Assembly (NCBI GenBank): GCA_032622095.1
Contig: CP136067.1
Location: 41,459,549-41,523,548 of the forward strand
Direction: 5' to 3'
Source of the DNA: Siphonodentalium dalli
Taxonomy: Eukaryota; Mollusca; Scaphopoda; Gadilida; Siphonodentaliidae
Length of the DNA: 64,000 bases
Below the pieces are notes generated by a model. That model did not search any database and was not told the DNA's origin. It was given only the letters and a program-made list of their open reading frames with translations. Numbering within the stretch: position 1 is the first letter of the stretch; each line of letters opens with the position of its first letter. Positions 32,400 through 43,290 of this stretch are shown piece after piece. The position numbers were made by a program, and so were the translations under genes.

Positions 32400-34400
32400 T
32401 TAGCTATACACTAATAAACGACCAGTATACACCTCCTGACAAGTATAATTGTGTATCCGTGTTTTAAAGCGAAAATTTGAATAGTACTGACTGAAAAGGC
32501 AGAGTAAAATTTGCATATAAAATGTGTCACCAACAAGTCGAGGCCTCAATGTTCCTGGAAGAAACATGCCAGAAAACAGATATTATAACTGCATTCGCTA
32601 TAAATACTATTAAATTGAATAAACTACAAGTATATATATTGTAGCATAGATATAGTGGTGTGTCCAGGCCTGCAAGGTGAAGAATTAAATATCAACTGAT
32701 CAGGTGAAAATAATGTTCGTGAGCTGGTGAGTACTGGTAATATGTATAAGGTTGATCAATATATACATGTGTTAAGTCCCATGTAGCAAAAGATCATTAC
32801 AAATATGACTAAAAGATTTAAAAAGCTAATGGTTTGTCAAAACGGATTAATTGCAAGAAACTACCTATAGTCCCACGAACAGTATTACAAGCATTAAAAC
32901 TAACCAGGCAAAGAATTTACAATAACTCCAGCAAATCTGAAGAAATATTTTAGGGTTAAAACTAAAAGGCAAAATAGTCATCAAAAACGCCAAACATATT
33001 GCTCCTATTACCCCAAAACAGATCCCGAACCCTGTTCGACAATGTCTCAACAGCCACAATTACTAGAAAACTGTGTATGTAATTTAAAAAATTTAATTTA
33101 TGTGTGATTACTTATGAATGTCGTAATCACCTGAACATAGCCAACACAACATTGACCAACCACCCTGGAATAATACCACCGATGGGCAAATCAAATATGT
33201 GCTAACTAGCTCATGTGAGTTGAGCAATGCACTTGAACAGCTGAATACATGTAGAAGCTCTCTATCTAAGAAGTATAGAATAAGTGGGTATGGGCAACTA
33301 AAACACTGAAGCGCACGCCGAGCTATGTCGGAATGCAAAGATATTCCATCATGATAGTTAGTATCGTTTGCTATTGTTAAATGTATGCCCGTGTCCACAA
33401 TGACTTCCTGTGTACTTAAAATCACCCCCATAGGACAGCAGCGCATGTTTGGTGCACCAACACACACGTTACTGATAAAGGAGTGATACTTTGTTCTCAT
33501 TTATGGCAAGCGCTGAAGTCACTTGATGTAAAATTAAAAAGTAAAACCAATTCATTTGATCTGTACCTTTGTTATGAAAGGTAACACGGTTTGCGTGTTT
33601 AAACTCGCAACAGAGTTCAGTCCAGCTCAATGTAGGAGATCTCTCCTAGTTAGGAGCACCCTGACCACACATGACATGGCAGGTTAAAATTAAGTATAAA
33701 CATAAATTACTTAAGTTAACAACTCTGTGTAAATACTATAGCATAAAAGGTTTGTTAAAAAGGGGTTTGTTGTTTTAAGTATGGGAAGGAAGTAAGATAA
33801 TGGAATATTTATTGAAGAAATATAAAGTATGGTAGTTCAGTCATGAACGTAGTGCGTATCCGAGAACTTGGAAGTAGCAATCTGCGAAATCGGTCATGTT
33901 TACCTAAAAGTACCGGTGCCAGCTAAATGATACATCACTAAAAGTCGGAAGTAACGTTCGTACCCAAAATGGTTACGAAATATACCGGATGTGGAATCGG
34001 ATAGAATTATTCTTTGTCCCAATTTCGTGCAAAAAATTAGGTCCCACAAAATATTAGCAATTTGTTCATTTGTGCAACATAAATAAATTATTGCACCGAT
34101 AACGACAATCTATGTAGAAAGCCCCGAGGCGAATTTGGAAAGAAACAGTAACTAATAGTAGGCGAAGAAAAATGTACGCCGAACATCGAAATATCGAAAC
34201 ACGTGTCGCCGCGAATAAACAGTTAATTTCAACTTATAGAAGTTGAAATAAGATACAATTGACTATTATGTCGCGACAAATAACACAACCAACGGGACGC
34301 TGTGGGTCTGGCATCTACCAGGGGGATAGAAATTGAAAATGGATCCTGATAATCAAAGAAATACGGCAATTATGTTTGCACAAAATTCATATATTTCTAT
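32400..34400. other. no supported gene; one unexplained 130-codon minus-strand frame
   Basis: AT-rich DNA. The longest frame (33,108-33,500, minus strand) starts with Met and has mixed composition with several Cys, but matches nothing I recognise. It has no poly-basic, transmembrane or signal features that would argue for coding. I leave it as probably non-coding. Confidence 0.35.
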
Positions 34401-34431
34401 AGGCGACTGATGGAGGACAAAGAGTCTGCGC

Positions 34432-34638
34432 ATGTCCGTACACAAAACGTGCACCCTGTTCTTAAAGGGGTACCACCCGAACGTACTGAATTTAGTTCGA
34501 TGCCTTGAAAACAAAATTGATTATTTCCTAATCAAGGAAAAAAATATCGAGATCAACCCAGCGGTTGAATTGGTCCGTTTTTACAAAGGCGCCACCAAAC
34601 CCCGATTTCCAGTGCAAATTATCCAAATCAGCGACTGA
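34432..34638 (+). CDS. unrecognised 68-codon open frame
   Basis: The frame encodes a Lys-rich product with KGYHPN near the N terminus and RFYKGATKPRFPVQ near the C terminus, and is locally less AT-rich than its surroundings. The layout faintly resembles the pre-zinc-knuckle region of Gag-like ORF1 proteins of jockey-type LINEs, but this is a guess. No zinc knuckle follows, and no neighbour supports it. It may be a decayed retroelement fragment or chance. Confidence 0.2.
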   Translation: MSVHKTCTLFLKGYHPNVLNLVRCLENKIDYFLIKEKNIEINPAVELVRFYKGATKPRFPVQIIQISD

Positions 34639-35054
34639 TTAGCACTATTTTACTACGATCAGAGATTGATAAACGTGATTTTATGTTGTTTCGATTAGTG
34701 TGTTTAATGCTTCCATGGTGTCGATAAAATTAATAGGGGTGGACGTCTTGATTAGGGGAGGGTGGGTTACCGTAATTACGACCAATCGCAAACAAATGAA
34801 TCAGGTGTTCTCTTCTGAAAGGATGAAGGAACATTAGTGTTGAGTTCGCATTTAGGAAATTCAGAATCACTGTGGAAATACTTAATCTAATACTAATATT
34901 TAATCTAATACTAATTAATCAACCCTCCTTAACGAGGTTGACCGCCGGTATTCCCGCAGTACTCGAGCCTGTTCATGCAATTGCATTATTCATGCGATGT
35001 TTATTAGCGCGCACCGCGTGTATACTGTTAGGCAATTATCTTTATAAATAATTG

Positions 35055-35480
35055 TTTTTTCTTCGGTTTAAAAGTCGAACTGCGCGACCAGGAGGCCGAG
35101 TCCGGTAAAAGGTGTAGTTGGGAATTTCAATTTCGTTTATTGTCCGTTACATTATTATGCCAATAATGTTTATTTTTGGTTTCTTACAAGCTATGTCAAT
35201 TACCAATAAAAGAAATTTAAAAGATAATTTGTAAGTCTTATATTTCAACTTTTATAGATATTTTTCGTTCTGCAGCCCGCTGATGGTTGTGGTCGGAGAC
35301 GGCCGAGTCGGCCGCCGGATCGTTAATTAGGTGCTGGTTGTTATTACTATTTTAACGGAATTCTGAGTTGGTCATTCGCGAAACCACTATATTTTATATT
35401 CTATAATTACAATCATGGGTATATCATATATAATCTTGACCGCGTTACCATTTCTGACTATGGTTTTATTGTATCAATTG
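35055..35480 (+). repeat. dispersed repeat family R1, copy 4 (longest)
   Basis: Starts with AAAGTCGAACTGCGCGACCA as in copy 1. It then has an extra segment of about 210 bp, and resumes with TAGGTGCTGGTTGTTATT, ACGGAATTCTGAGTTGGTCA and TACCATTTCTGACTATGGTT. The extra segment is either an insertion here or a deletion in copy 1. Confidence 0.65.
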
Positions 35481-35621
35481 TTTTTCTTTTTCGGCATTGT
35501 AAGCACAACAGAGAATTTATTTATTTCTGGCATGGCAATCGCAAATGGCGGTCAGTGACCAACTTCGTATGTTGAATAAACCGTAAACAATTTATTAGTT
35601 CAAATATTGTTTTGTGTTTAA

Positions 35622-35978
35622 CCCTTTACCCAACAGAAGGGCCCTGTGCCAATGCATTCTCTTATATATGCGAGTCGACCATAGGTCGCCTCGCATATAT
35701 AAGAGAATGCATTGGCTTAACACATATTAAAGAAAAAATGGTAAAAAGTGTTAAAAAAAAGTTTTTTTTAGGCCAATGCATTCTCTTATATATGCGAGGC
35801 GACCTATGGTCGACTCGCATATATAAGAGAATGCATTGGCACAGGGCATAACTGTAACTATCACAATGTGCTCAATGAGCCGGTTCCAATGATACCCATA
35901 TTTCCATGGTTTTATTGAGACAGACCGAAGATAATTTAGGCTGTTAGGGCGTTTCTGGGCGTTCTGTTGGGTAAAGGG
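35622..35978. mobile_element. piggyBac-like MITE with mirrored double hairpins, copy B
   Basis: TTAA flanks both ends exactly. The termini CCCTTTACCCAACAG and CTGTTGGGTAAAGGG are perfect inverses. Inside are two near-perfect hairpins (about 35,649-35,717 and 35,774-35,843) made of GCCAATGCATTCTCTTATAT with its inverse, and the second hairpin is the exact reverse complement of the first. The element is a palindrome of palindromes and has no coding capacity. Confidence 0.88.
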
Positions 35979-36533
35979 TTAATTGACTTGAAAATAAAAA
36001 TACCCTGATGGTTAAGATATGATATTTATAAATTGAAAACTAGGTGCCGGGGGTCGAACGTTCACATGTTTCAAAATTTATAGATTGAACTCGCCGTTTT
36101 TGCGTAGATTAACATTAGATATGTCGATACATGAAGAATTTTGGTACAAAATGTGGGGTTTTTTGTATCGATAAGTATTAACTTTGAAATATAGATGGTA
36201 TATTTTCCCTTGCGCTAGCCCGTCTGTCTGTACTCTCTGTGATTTTTGCGTTCATCGTCTGTTTTCGAAGTTTCAAAACAGTAATTATCCTAGAATTATA
36301 TTTTATAATTGGAACATATACCTTTTACTCGGTCAATTGTCGTTTTTTAAGAATCGGTTCAGGCATTTGTGAATTATGGCCGTTAGAAGTTAGGAGGTTT
36401 CTGAAAAAGTAAACTCCCCTGTCATTTATGTATTGTATGCATTTTATAAAGTGGCGAGCTCTGTTTAAACTTATTTATTTTTTAATTTATATTTTATTCG
36501 TTTTAATGACACGCCCCCTCATATGTTCTACAG

Positions 36534-36628
36534 GAGCTACCTGGGATCTTAGAAAAGATAGACAACAACATGAGAACCGAGATCAAGCCGTCCGGTGATC
36601 AGGAGCAGAGTATTACAGCGGCAACGAG
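36534..36628 (+). CDS. adhesion GPCR, exon a (GAIN subdomain A)
   Basis: The exon lies between an acceptor (TTCTACAG) and a donor (GTAATT). It starts in phase 0 and ends with two bases of an Arg codon. It encodes ELPGILEKIDNNMR and onward, a helical, charged segment typical of the N-terminal helical half of a GAIN domain. It is the most upstream exon I can place, so the true start, signal peptide and any ligand-binding domains are missing or unrecognised. It joins in frame to the exon at 37,168. Adhesion GPCRs are seven-transmembrane receptors at the plasma membrane that self-cleave at the GPS and are activated by a tethered peptide. Confidence 0.8.
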
Positions 36629-36649
36629 GTAATTTATACATAATCAAAC

Positions 36650-36944
36650 TGCAAGGTTGAGTTCAGTTCAACCCTGGTCTGGACACTGCCGCCATACACG
36701 TATAAAATATCAGGACATTTACATTTGCATGTTGTTTAAGACTTTGGCTTCTGTCGGTTACAATTCATTCTAGATTATTCTGAGAAACTCAACTCGCCAT
36801 ATGTATGCAATTGGGTTTGTCCAGATCAAGTAAGAATGAATTCTAACTTACAATTGTCGATCTCACAAAAAACATAATTACATTCTCTATACGTGATGGC
36901 AGTGGTCAGACCAGCGTAGCGAAGGGACTGAACTCAACCTTGCA
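36650..36944. mobile_element. MITE with about 50-bp inverted ends in a receptor intron
   Basis: TGCAAGGTTGAGTTCAGT is mirrored by ACTGAACTCAACCTTGCA. The pairing continues through the TCTGG/CCAGA and CACTGCCGCCAT/ATGGCAGTG blocks. It sits about 20 bp after the donor of exon a and has no coding capacity. Confidence 0.75.
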
Positions 36945-37167
36945 GATTGGTAGAGGATAATGACGCATCTTTGAGTCATCATTTAATAATGGTTTCTCCA
37001 GTTAAGTTATCGACGGTCGGTTGTTGAACTTATTATCTGAATATTTCTGAACAACTCGTCAATGAGCATTTTGTATAAAAATGGTTAATTTAGCTGTGAA
37101 TGAACTGACACTAATGTATTGTTTCGTTGGACTCTGGTTTACGTAACACCATTTCATTCGTTGACAG

Positions 37168-37427
37168 GTACATTCTAGAAACGGAGCGCTTGCTTCTGAG
37201 TGAAGATTTGGAAGGGTCGACAAACAAAACCATTGCTAAGAATAGCCGAGTTGTGGAGATTTGGGATCTTAATGAAGGAACCGATCTTGTTATCGGACTA
37301 AAGGCAACTCTATCTCATGACGACACGAGGGCACACACTATAAAATACGGGACACGTGACATACAGCCGATGGTTGCCGATGTCAGTATACAGCTTCCCG
37401 CTGAATTCATGACAAAACTTATTCATG
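37168..37427 (+). CDS. adhesion GPCR, exon b (GAIN domain)
   Basis: Acceptor TTGACAG, donor GTGGGT. One base completes the split Arg codon from exon a, and the exon ends with one base of a Gly codon completed at 46,375. It reads RYILETERLLLSEDLEG, then VVEIWDLNEGTDLVIGLKAT and ends QLPAEFMTKLIH. It spans the end of GAIN subdomain A and the start of the beta-rich subdomain B. The following intron is about 8.9 kb and holds an antisense LINE. Confidence 0.88.
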
Positions 37428-39191
37428 GTGGGTATTGCAGAACGGAGCAGAAAATGTTTGCACTTATATGAACGGTTGAATATTGTGCTTTCAACAATAA
37501 AGTGGAGCTCTTTAAAAACACTTCTTCGAATATTTCCGTTATTTCGTCAAAAACTCTTCTTCAAATATCTCCGTTATTTCGTCAAAAACACTTCTCCTTT
37601 TAGGTGCGGATTGTCCATTTATAAGTGGACAATCATTGAAGAATTGCCTGATTTACTGTATTAGTACGTTCAAATATTCGGAACAAATCACTGGAGCTTT
37701 CTCATTTGTAAATAGCGTATAAGTATTCCCAGTATCCCGTGAATAATGGCTGACAATAAGGTATTACATGCTTACATGTACTTTAGAAAATTGCGCGACG
37801 TTCGATGCAATAAAGTACATGCGTGATAATTCTGATGAGATATATTAGAGAATGTCGACGTCGCACGTTAAGCATCGACATACTATACCAGTTTGTATCC
37901 GTGACGGGGATGTTTTCGAACGGTCAAATACACTGTTAGAAAATATCAGTAATTTTACGTCTCAATGTAGTGGTAATTTTGCTGCTATAAAAATACGGAA
38001 AGTCCGTAAAAAATGAAATTTTTTATTTTCAGTAAAATAAAATGAAATTGATGTCACGCGACTCACGTGGTTTTAAGGACCAATCTCGGTGTAGTGACAA
38101 TCGGCTTCATAATTTAGGAAACAAGTCGTGGTCGAATTCCCAATTAATGGACAATCAAATTAGTGAAATTACACATGAATTTGCACATTGGTCAATTGAG
38201 GTGACACATCATCGAAGCGCTCACTAAATTATGACAATTATTCAGGTTGGTAATTTTATGTATTTGAACTTTGTTGAATACTGCTTGATTCAATTAAATC
38301 ATGCAAATATGTTATTTAAGCAAAGGAAAACATGCAGTATAGCCATTGAAATATGTGCATGGATAGTAGACAGTAGTCATACAAACATGCTGAATGATGG
38401 GGGACGCATTATTTCACAGTAAAATCAGAGGAAAATTTCAATCGATATCCAAAAAAAAATCACAATAGATAAATTTAATGCATACATATAAATGTGTATA
38501 TCTATAGCGAGGTAAATGAAAACAAAGATGTAATTTTGACGCATGATTGAATGATCAGTTGACCACAGAACCATTAACTGCATCTATATTCTAAAAACAA
38601 ATCTATTGTAAGTGAGCTATTCAATTACGAGTAATACTCAATTTTGACCAATCTAAAATATACGAATATGACCTCACTTTTAAGACAGAAATGAACAAAG
38701 CTATCACAGTTATAGCTCAAATTTATGTAAAAGTAAAACATTTTAAATGGCATACATGCTTTGGTAACATATGAGGCACGAACCTGTCCAGTCACGTGCA
38801 TACCTCTTGTCTTAATTCTACTATTTTTAGAACACTACAAATACTGATTGAAGACAAATCTGTTAAACTATATATTTGTTCTACATGACTATATTTTAGG
38901 GATTATCTGTTTAGCTATTTGACAAGAAGGGCCCATTAAACCGACTCCGTCGCATTTTTACATAAAAATAAATATCATGTAAAATCATTTTTACATGATA
39001 ATAAATGCCAAATGTTAATGGCGAGAATTGGAATTGGTTGTGTTTCTTGTATATGTAACTGCTTGATCACCTGTAAATATTAATTTCGCATGTATACTTA
39101 TTTTGATATTTTATCTCAAATACTGTATTATGTACGGTTTTATTGAGATTAAACAAATTCAAATTCAATGCATATTAGTGAGCGCATGTGT
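37428..39191. other. intron sequence, no additional gene
   Basis: Contains a short imperfect tandem (CTTCTTCAAATATYTCCGTT, about 37,520-37,590). Near 39,140-39,165 is a phrase AAACAAATTCAAATTCAATG, which resembles the 3' tail of some LINEs read on the + strand. No coding frame with recognisable motifs. Confidence 0.4.
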
Positions 39192-39554
39192 ATATCACAG
39201 TACTTTTTTTTTTCTTTCTTTCTTTACGGGGCACATGTTATTATAAATAAAGTTACATTCTTCCAATTCTCTCACATCTTGCTCACTTCATTTACACGTC
39301 TTTCGTACGTCATATGCACTCCCAGTGACTTACATGTAAATAGGGATAAATCGAATAATGTGTTCATTTTATATAGTAATCCAGATTTTAAATCTTTTGA
39401 ACTTTGTTCCTGTGTATGGCGCATTGGTACGACATCTAACCATAGACAGCGTTGTGGTATTGGGGCGATAATAGTATTTCTTGGGTATAGTAATTAAGTG
39501 AGTTTTTGAACTGGTGAAGAGAAAATTTTCAGGACAAGTTTATTTGTGTTGTTT

Positions 39555-42143
39555 TTATTCTTGTTGTTTCGATTGGCATCGTGCGGTATACTTCTCACAT
39601 TGGTATCTATAATTCAATTCTTTGAGGAAAACATTTAGCGATAAGTTAATTGGCTTGAATTTGGTCCTATAAATGTATTGTTTAATTAGAAGCCACAGCA
39701 TGTCCGTTATAAAGTTCGGATTCGTTGGTGATGAACCGAGAATCATTGTCATCTGCTGGGGACAGAGATCAATGCTGTTAATTTTACCCCAATCGCCGAG
39801 TTCCTTAATGAATTTCTGAAAGTGAACACAGTTCCAAAATATGTGGGAGATGTCTTCTGTCTCGCTTTTACATCTATCGCATTTATCATCTTCTCGTAGA
39901 TTGGACATTTTAAGAAACTTATTAGTTGATAATATTCGTGAGTTTATTCGGAATTGTAGCCATTGTAGCTTTGTGTCAGGCGTCGTGAGAAAGGGTAGTT
40001 TTTCTAGTTTACACCATTGAATTGTGTTGTCGGGAAAAAACGCTTGCCATTTTCTGTGTGCTACTGTAGAAGTTGGAATATCGATTAAGATGTTATAAAA
40101 GTCCTGTCCTCGACTGTTTTTAAGCAGTTTAATGAAATTATTTGGTAAAAAGGGGCTGCAAGTTCGAGTTATAGGCTGGTCAAGTTTTTTTGTGAGTAGT
40201 TTTATTTGATGTTGAATGTTATTAAGAGTGATGAAGTTTGTGCGTATGTTATAAATCTTTAGTAAATCGTCTCGTGTAAGAAAGCGGTCATTATCGTCCA
40301 GCATATCATTTAAAAATATAATCCCTTTTTCTCGCCAGGAGGTGAAATTTATTACTTTTCCGTACTTCTTTATGTTTGGGTTTTTCCATAACGTACATGC
40401 TGATATTTTGCGATTGTTTCTGTCTTTCTCTAGAAATTTTGTGAATGCCATCAGGACATCATGCCAAAAAGGATTGGTTAATGTTTTTGCCTGTTTTTCT
40501 ATGTAAGAATAGTCATAAGTAAGGAACATAGGGTCATCGCGTAAAGGTATATCTGTTAAGGGGATCCATTTGGCACTATTGGTTACGAGGCGCCTCACCC
40601 AAGTTATTTTCATGGACAGCATAAATTTGTTTACATCAACCATTTTTAATCCGCCGTTCTTATAATCTTGACAAATAACTTTGCGTTTAACTCGATCACG
40701 CTTCGAGTTCCAGAGAAAATTAAAGAGCGTTGTGTCAAGATTTTTCATAAAAATATTACTGGGATTTGGTAGAGCTACAAAAAGGTGCGTTAATTTTGGG
40801 AGTATTAGCGATTTTATGACCGTTATTCGACCAATGGGTGTAAGTAACCGGTGTTTCCATGTTGCTATCAAACGTTTGACTTCAGTAAGTTTTCTATCAT
40901 AATTGATATCCATTTTGTCAAGGTTGGTGTCAAAGTATATTCCAAGGAGATTGAAAGTACTATCAAATTTTAGTCCAAGATCTGGGCATATAATATCCGT
41001 ACGCTCTGTATAAGAGCCAATCCACGACGCCTGACATTTGCTATTGTTAATTTTCAGGCCTGAATAATCTGCAAATGAGTTTAAAACAGTATATACTTCC
41101 CTGAGGCTTTCTTCGCTACCATCCAAGATGAGAGTCGTGTCGTCTGCATACTGTGTAATTTTGTATTCTAAATTGCCGAGGTTGATACCTTTAATGCGGC
41201 CATTGGACTTAATCATAATAGCTAAGATTTCCGTGCATATAAAAAAAATATACGGCGAGACTGGGTCACCCTGTCGACAGCCACGATATAGATTGAAACT
41301 CTGAGATATATGCCCATTTATTAAAATAGATGAGTTGATATTCGTATAAAATATGGAAATCCACCCCTTCATGGCATCTCCAACATAAAAAAAGTTAAGG
41401 CATTTATGTATAAATTTCCATGATACTGAATCAAAAGCCTTTTCGAAGTCTAGGAGGGGCAGTAACCCAGGTTTACCGGCCAATTTTGTCTCGTGAATTA
41501 AGTCATAGATAAGTCTAGTATTATCCCCGATGTAGCGATTTTTTAAGAATCCCGTTTGATCATCACTTATTATATATGGTAGAACACGTTTTAATCTTTC
41601 AGCTATGCATGAAGAAGCTAATTTGTAAGATATATTCAACAGTGAAATTGGTCGCCAATTTTTCAAATGATGTCTTTCTTTATCCTTTTTGGGGATCAGA
41701 GTAATTAATCCTTGTTTCTGGGTGATTGAGAGTTCCCCTTTATCATAAGCTTCATTGAGTGATTCACATAGAATTTGGCCTAAGTCAAGCCAGAAAATTT
41801 TCCAAAACTCATATGGGTATCCATCTAGTCCGCTGCATTTATCATTTTGCGATCGCTTCAACGCACAAGTTAGTTCAATTAGAGTTATTGGTCCTTCTAT
41901 ACTGTTGGCAGTGTCGTGGGACAATATTGTATGGTCTTTTTCAAGAATAGTATGAATATCAAGATTGTTTATGTTTTTCGATGCATATAAATTTTCGTAA
42001 AAATGTCTAGATTCTTGCATTATGTCTGATTTATTGTCAATGTTTTTACCAGTGGAGTCGGTAAGGTTGCATAGAGTTTTCGATATAGAATTGCGTTTTT
42101 CTAGATTGAGGAAATATTTTGTTTGGTTTTTCACCTTGTTCAA
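39555..42143 (-). CDS. LINE ORF2, C-terminal part: reverse transcriptase and zinc-knuckle tail
   Basis: An open stretch of about 855 codons begins at TKYFLNLEKRN after the frameshift. Reverse-transcriptase motifs are clear: NWRPISLLNISYK, GFLKNRYIGDN, LDFEKAFDSVSW, GCRQGDPVSPYIF, the catalytic YADDTTLIL and LGIYFDTN. A long C-terminal domain follows with CDRCKSETEDISHIFWNC, a Cys/His cluster common to L1/Tx1-type ORF2 tails. It copies element RNA into DNA at the nicked target. No internal stop is seen, so the single-base frameshift is the only obvious defect in ORF2. The first in-frame Met (42,143) lies in the shifted overlap and is not a real start. Confidence 0.93.
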   Translation of the reverse strand: MNKVKNQTKYFLNLEKRNSISKTLCNLTDSTGKNIDNKSDIMQESRHFYENLYASKNINNLDIHTILEKDHTILSHDTANSIEGPITLIELTCALKRSQNDKCSGLDGYPYEFWKIFWLDLGQILCESLNEAYDKGELSITQKQGLITLIPKKDKERHHLKNWRPISLLNISYKLASSCIAERLKRVLPYIISDDQTGFLKNRYIGDNTRLIYDLIHETKLAGKPGLLPLLDFEKAFDSVSWKFIHKCLNFFYVGDAMKGWISIFYTNINSSILINGHISQSFNLYRGCRQGDPVSPYIFFICTEILAIMIKSNGRIKGINLGNLEYKITQYADDTTLILDGSEESLREVYTVLNSFADYSGLKINNSKCQASWIGSYTERTDIICPDLGLKFDSTFNLLGIYFDTNLDKMDINYDRKLTEVKRLIATWKHRLLTPIGRITVIKSLILPKLTHLFVALPNPSNIFMKNLDTTLFNFLWNSKRDRVKRKVICQDYKNGGLKMVDVNKFMLSMKITWVRRLVTNSAKWIPLTDIPLRDDPMFLTYDYSYIEKQAKTLTNPFWHDVLMAFTKFLEKDRNNRKISACTLWKNPNIKKYGKVINFTSWREKGIIFLNDMLDDNDRFLTRDDLLKIYNIRTNFITLNNIQHQIKLLTKKLDQPITRTCSPFLPNNFIKLLKNSRGQDFYNILIDIPTSTVAHRKWQAFFPDNTIQWCKLEKLPFLTTPDTKLQWLQFRINSRILSTNKFLKMSNLREDDKCDRCKSETEDISHIFWNCVHFQKFIKELGDWGKINSIDLCPQQMTMILGSSPTNPNFITDMLWLLIKQYIYRTKFKPINLSLNVFLKELNYRYQCEKYTARCQSKQQE

Positions 42144-43290
42144 TCCATTTGGCTCTTGATCTTACCATTGCCCCCTTCGTGTCTTCTTTTCTTATTTCGT
42201 AAAGATCAGTGTCAATTTTTTGTATTTTATCTAGTAATTCGTCTTTATTTTTTGTATCTAAGTTATTGTTATCTATTTCAATTTCGAGCAATATTTTTGA
42301 TCTATTGAGTTCATTTTCTTTCATCTGTCGTTCTTTCTTTCGTTTCGACGCAAAATGTAAAGTCTCGCCTCTAATATCTAGCAAAAGGGTGTCCAGAAAT
42401 AAACGTTTACTTGTTTTACATGTAACCTGTGGTTTATTCCATTCATCGGTATATATTTTATATCCGTATCTTGATTTATTATTCTCTATCGTAGATTTGA
42501 CCAGTTCGGCATATTTGTCATCACAGAGTAAGGAGGTATTAAATTTCCAAAAGCCACGACCTCTGTCGATTGTACTTAGTTTAAGCGTAAGAGTTATTAT
42601 CGAGTGATCTGAGCGGTATCCAGGTACTATGTCGGTTCCTGCTCCAACTAGGCTGAGTATATCTTCAGATATCATATAGTAATCTAACCTAGCCATTTTT
42701 ACCGGGGACTTTTTTCGCCTTGTATAGCGTTGTTTCTCCTTGTTATTGACCCTCCAAGCGTCTACCAAATCGAGCCTGTCGACAAGGTCGCCCACTGCCA
42801 ATTTAGCTCGTGGATTGTTGATATGTTTATAATTATAAGTATCCATCGATTGGTCCTGAACCATATTCCAATCGCCACATATTATTATTTGGGTGTTTTC
42901 GACTTTAAGTAGCTTATCCTTCAAATTATTGTAGAACTCAGGGTTATCTTCGTTTGGACCGTATATATTAGCTATAGTCATTCTAAGTTTCTCAACAGTT
43001 ACGTCAATTATTATGTAATTTCCAGAGACATCTTTAATAGAGTTGTGTATTTCGAAGTCGAGATTTTGACTGAATAAAATGGCCACACCTCGTGACTGAG
43101 ATGAAAAAGAAGCCAATTCTGTTTTAAACCCCCATTCAGATGATATGCATCTGTCCATTTCCTTTGTAAAGTGAGTGTCTTGTAAACAATAAATTGATGC
43201 ATTGTGCGTTCGGAGATATCGGAATATATCGCGGCGTTTTTCTGCACAATTCAAACCTCGGCAATTTGAAGACAGTATTTTTATAGACAT
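42124..43290 (-). CDS. LINE ORF2, N-terminal part: apurinic-like endonuclease
   Basis: This is the open part of ORF2 before a frameshift, about 389 codons. Endonuclease motifs in order are SSNCRGLN near the start, CLQDTHF (about residue 36), IICGDWNMV (about 140), RLDYYMISED (about 204) and YRSDHSIITL (about 228). These are the expected Asn, acidic, Asp-Asn and Asp-His active-site positions of APE-type LINE endonucleases, which nick target DNA to prime reverse transcription. A charged linker rich in Lys and Glu follows. One extra A in the AAA run at 42,122-42,124 (TTT on the + strand) shifts the frame just after EQGEKP, and the reading continues in the next entry. MSIKILSS is taken as the start because it is the first Met before the first conserved motif. 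Confidence 0.9.

Noticed and set aside
39140-39170. second LINE 3' end on the + strand (AAATTCAAATTC)
   Set aside because: Only the tail-like phrase is visible. No coding remnant precedes it, so it is kept as a remark only.
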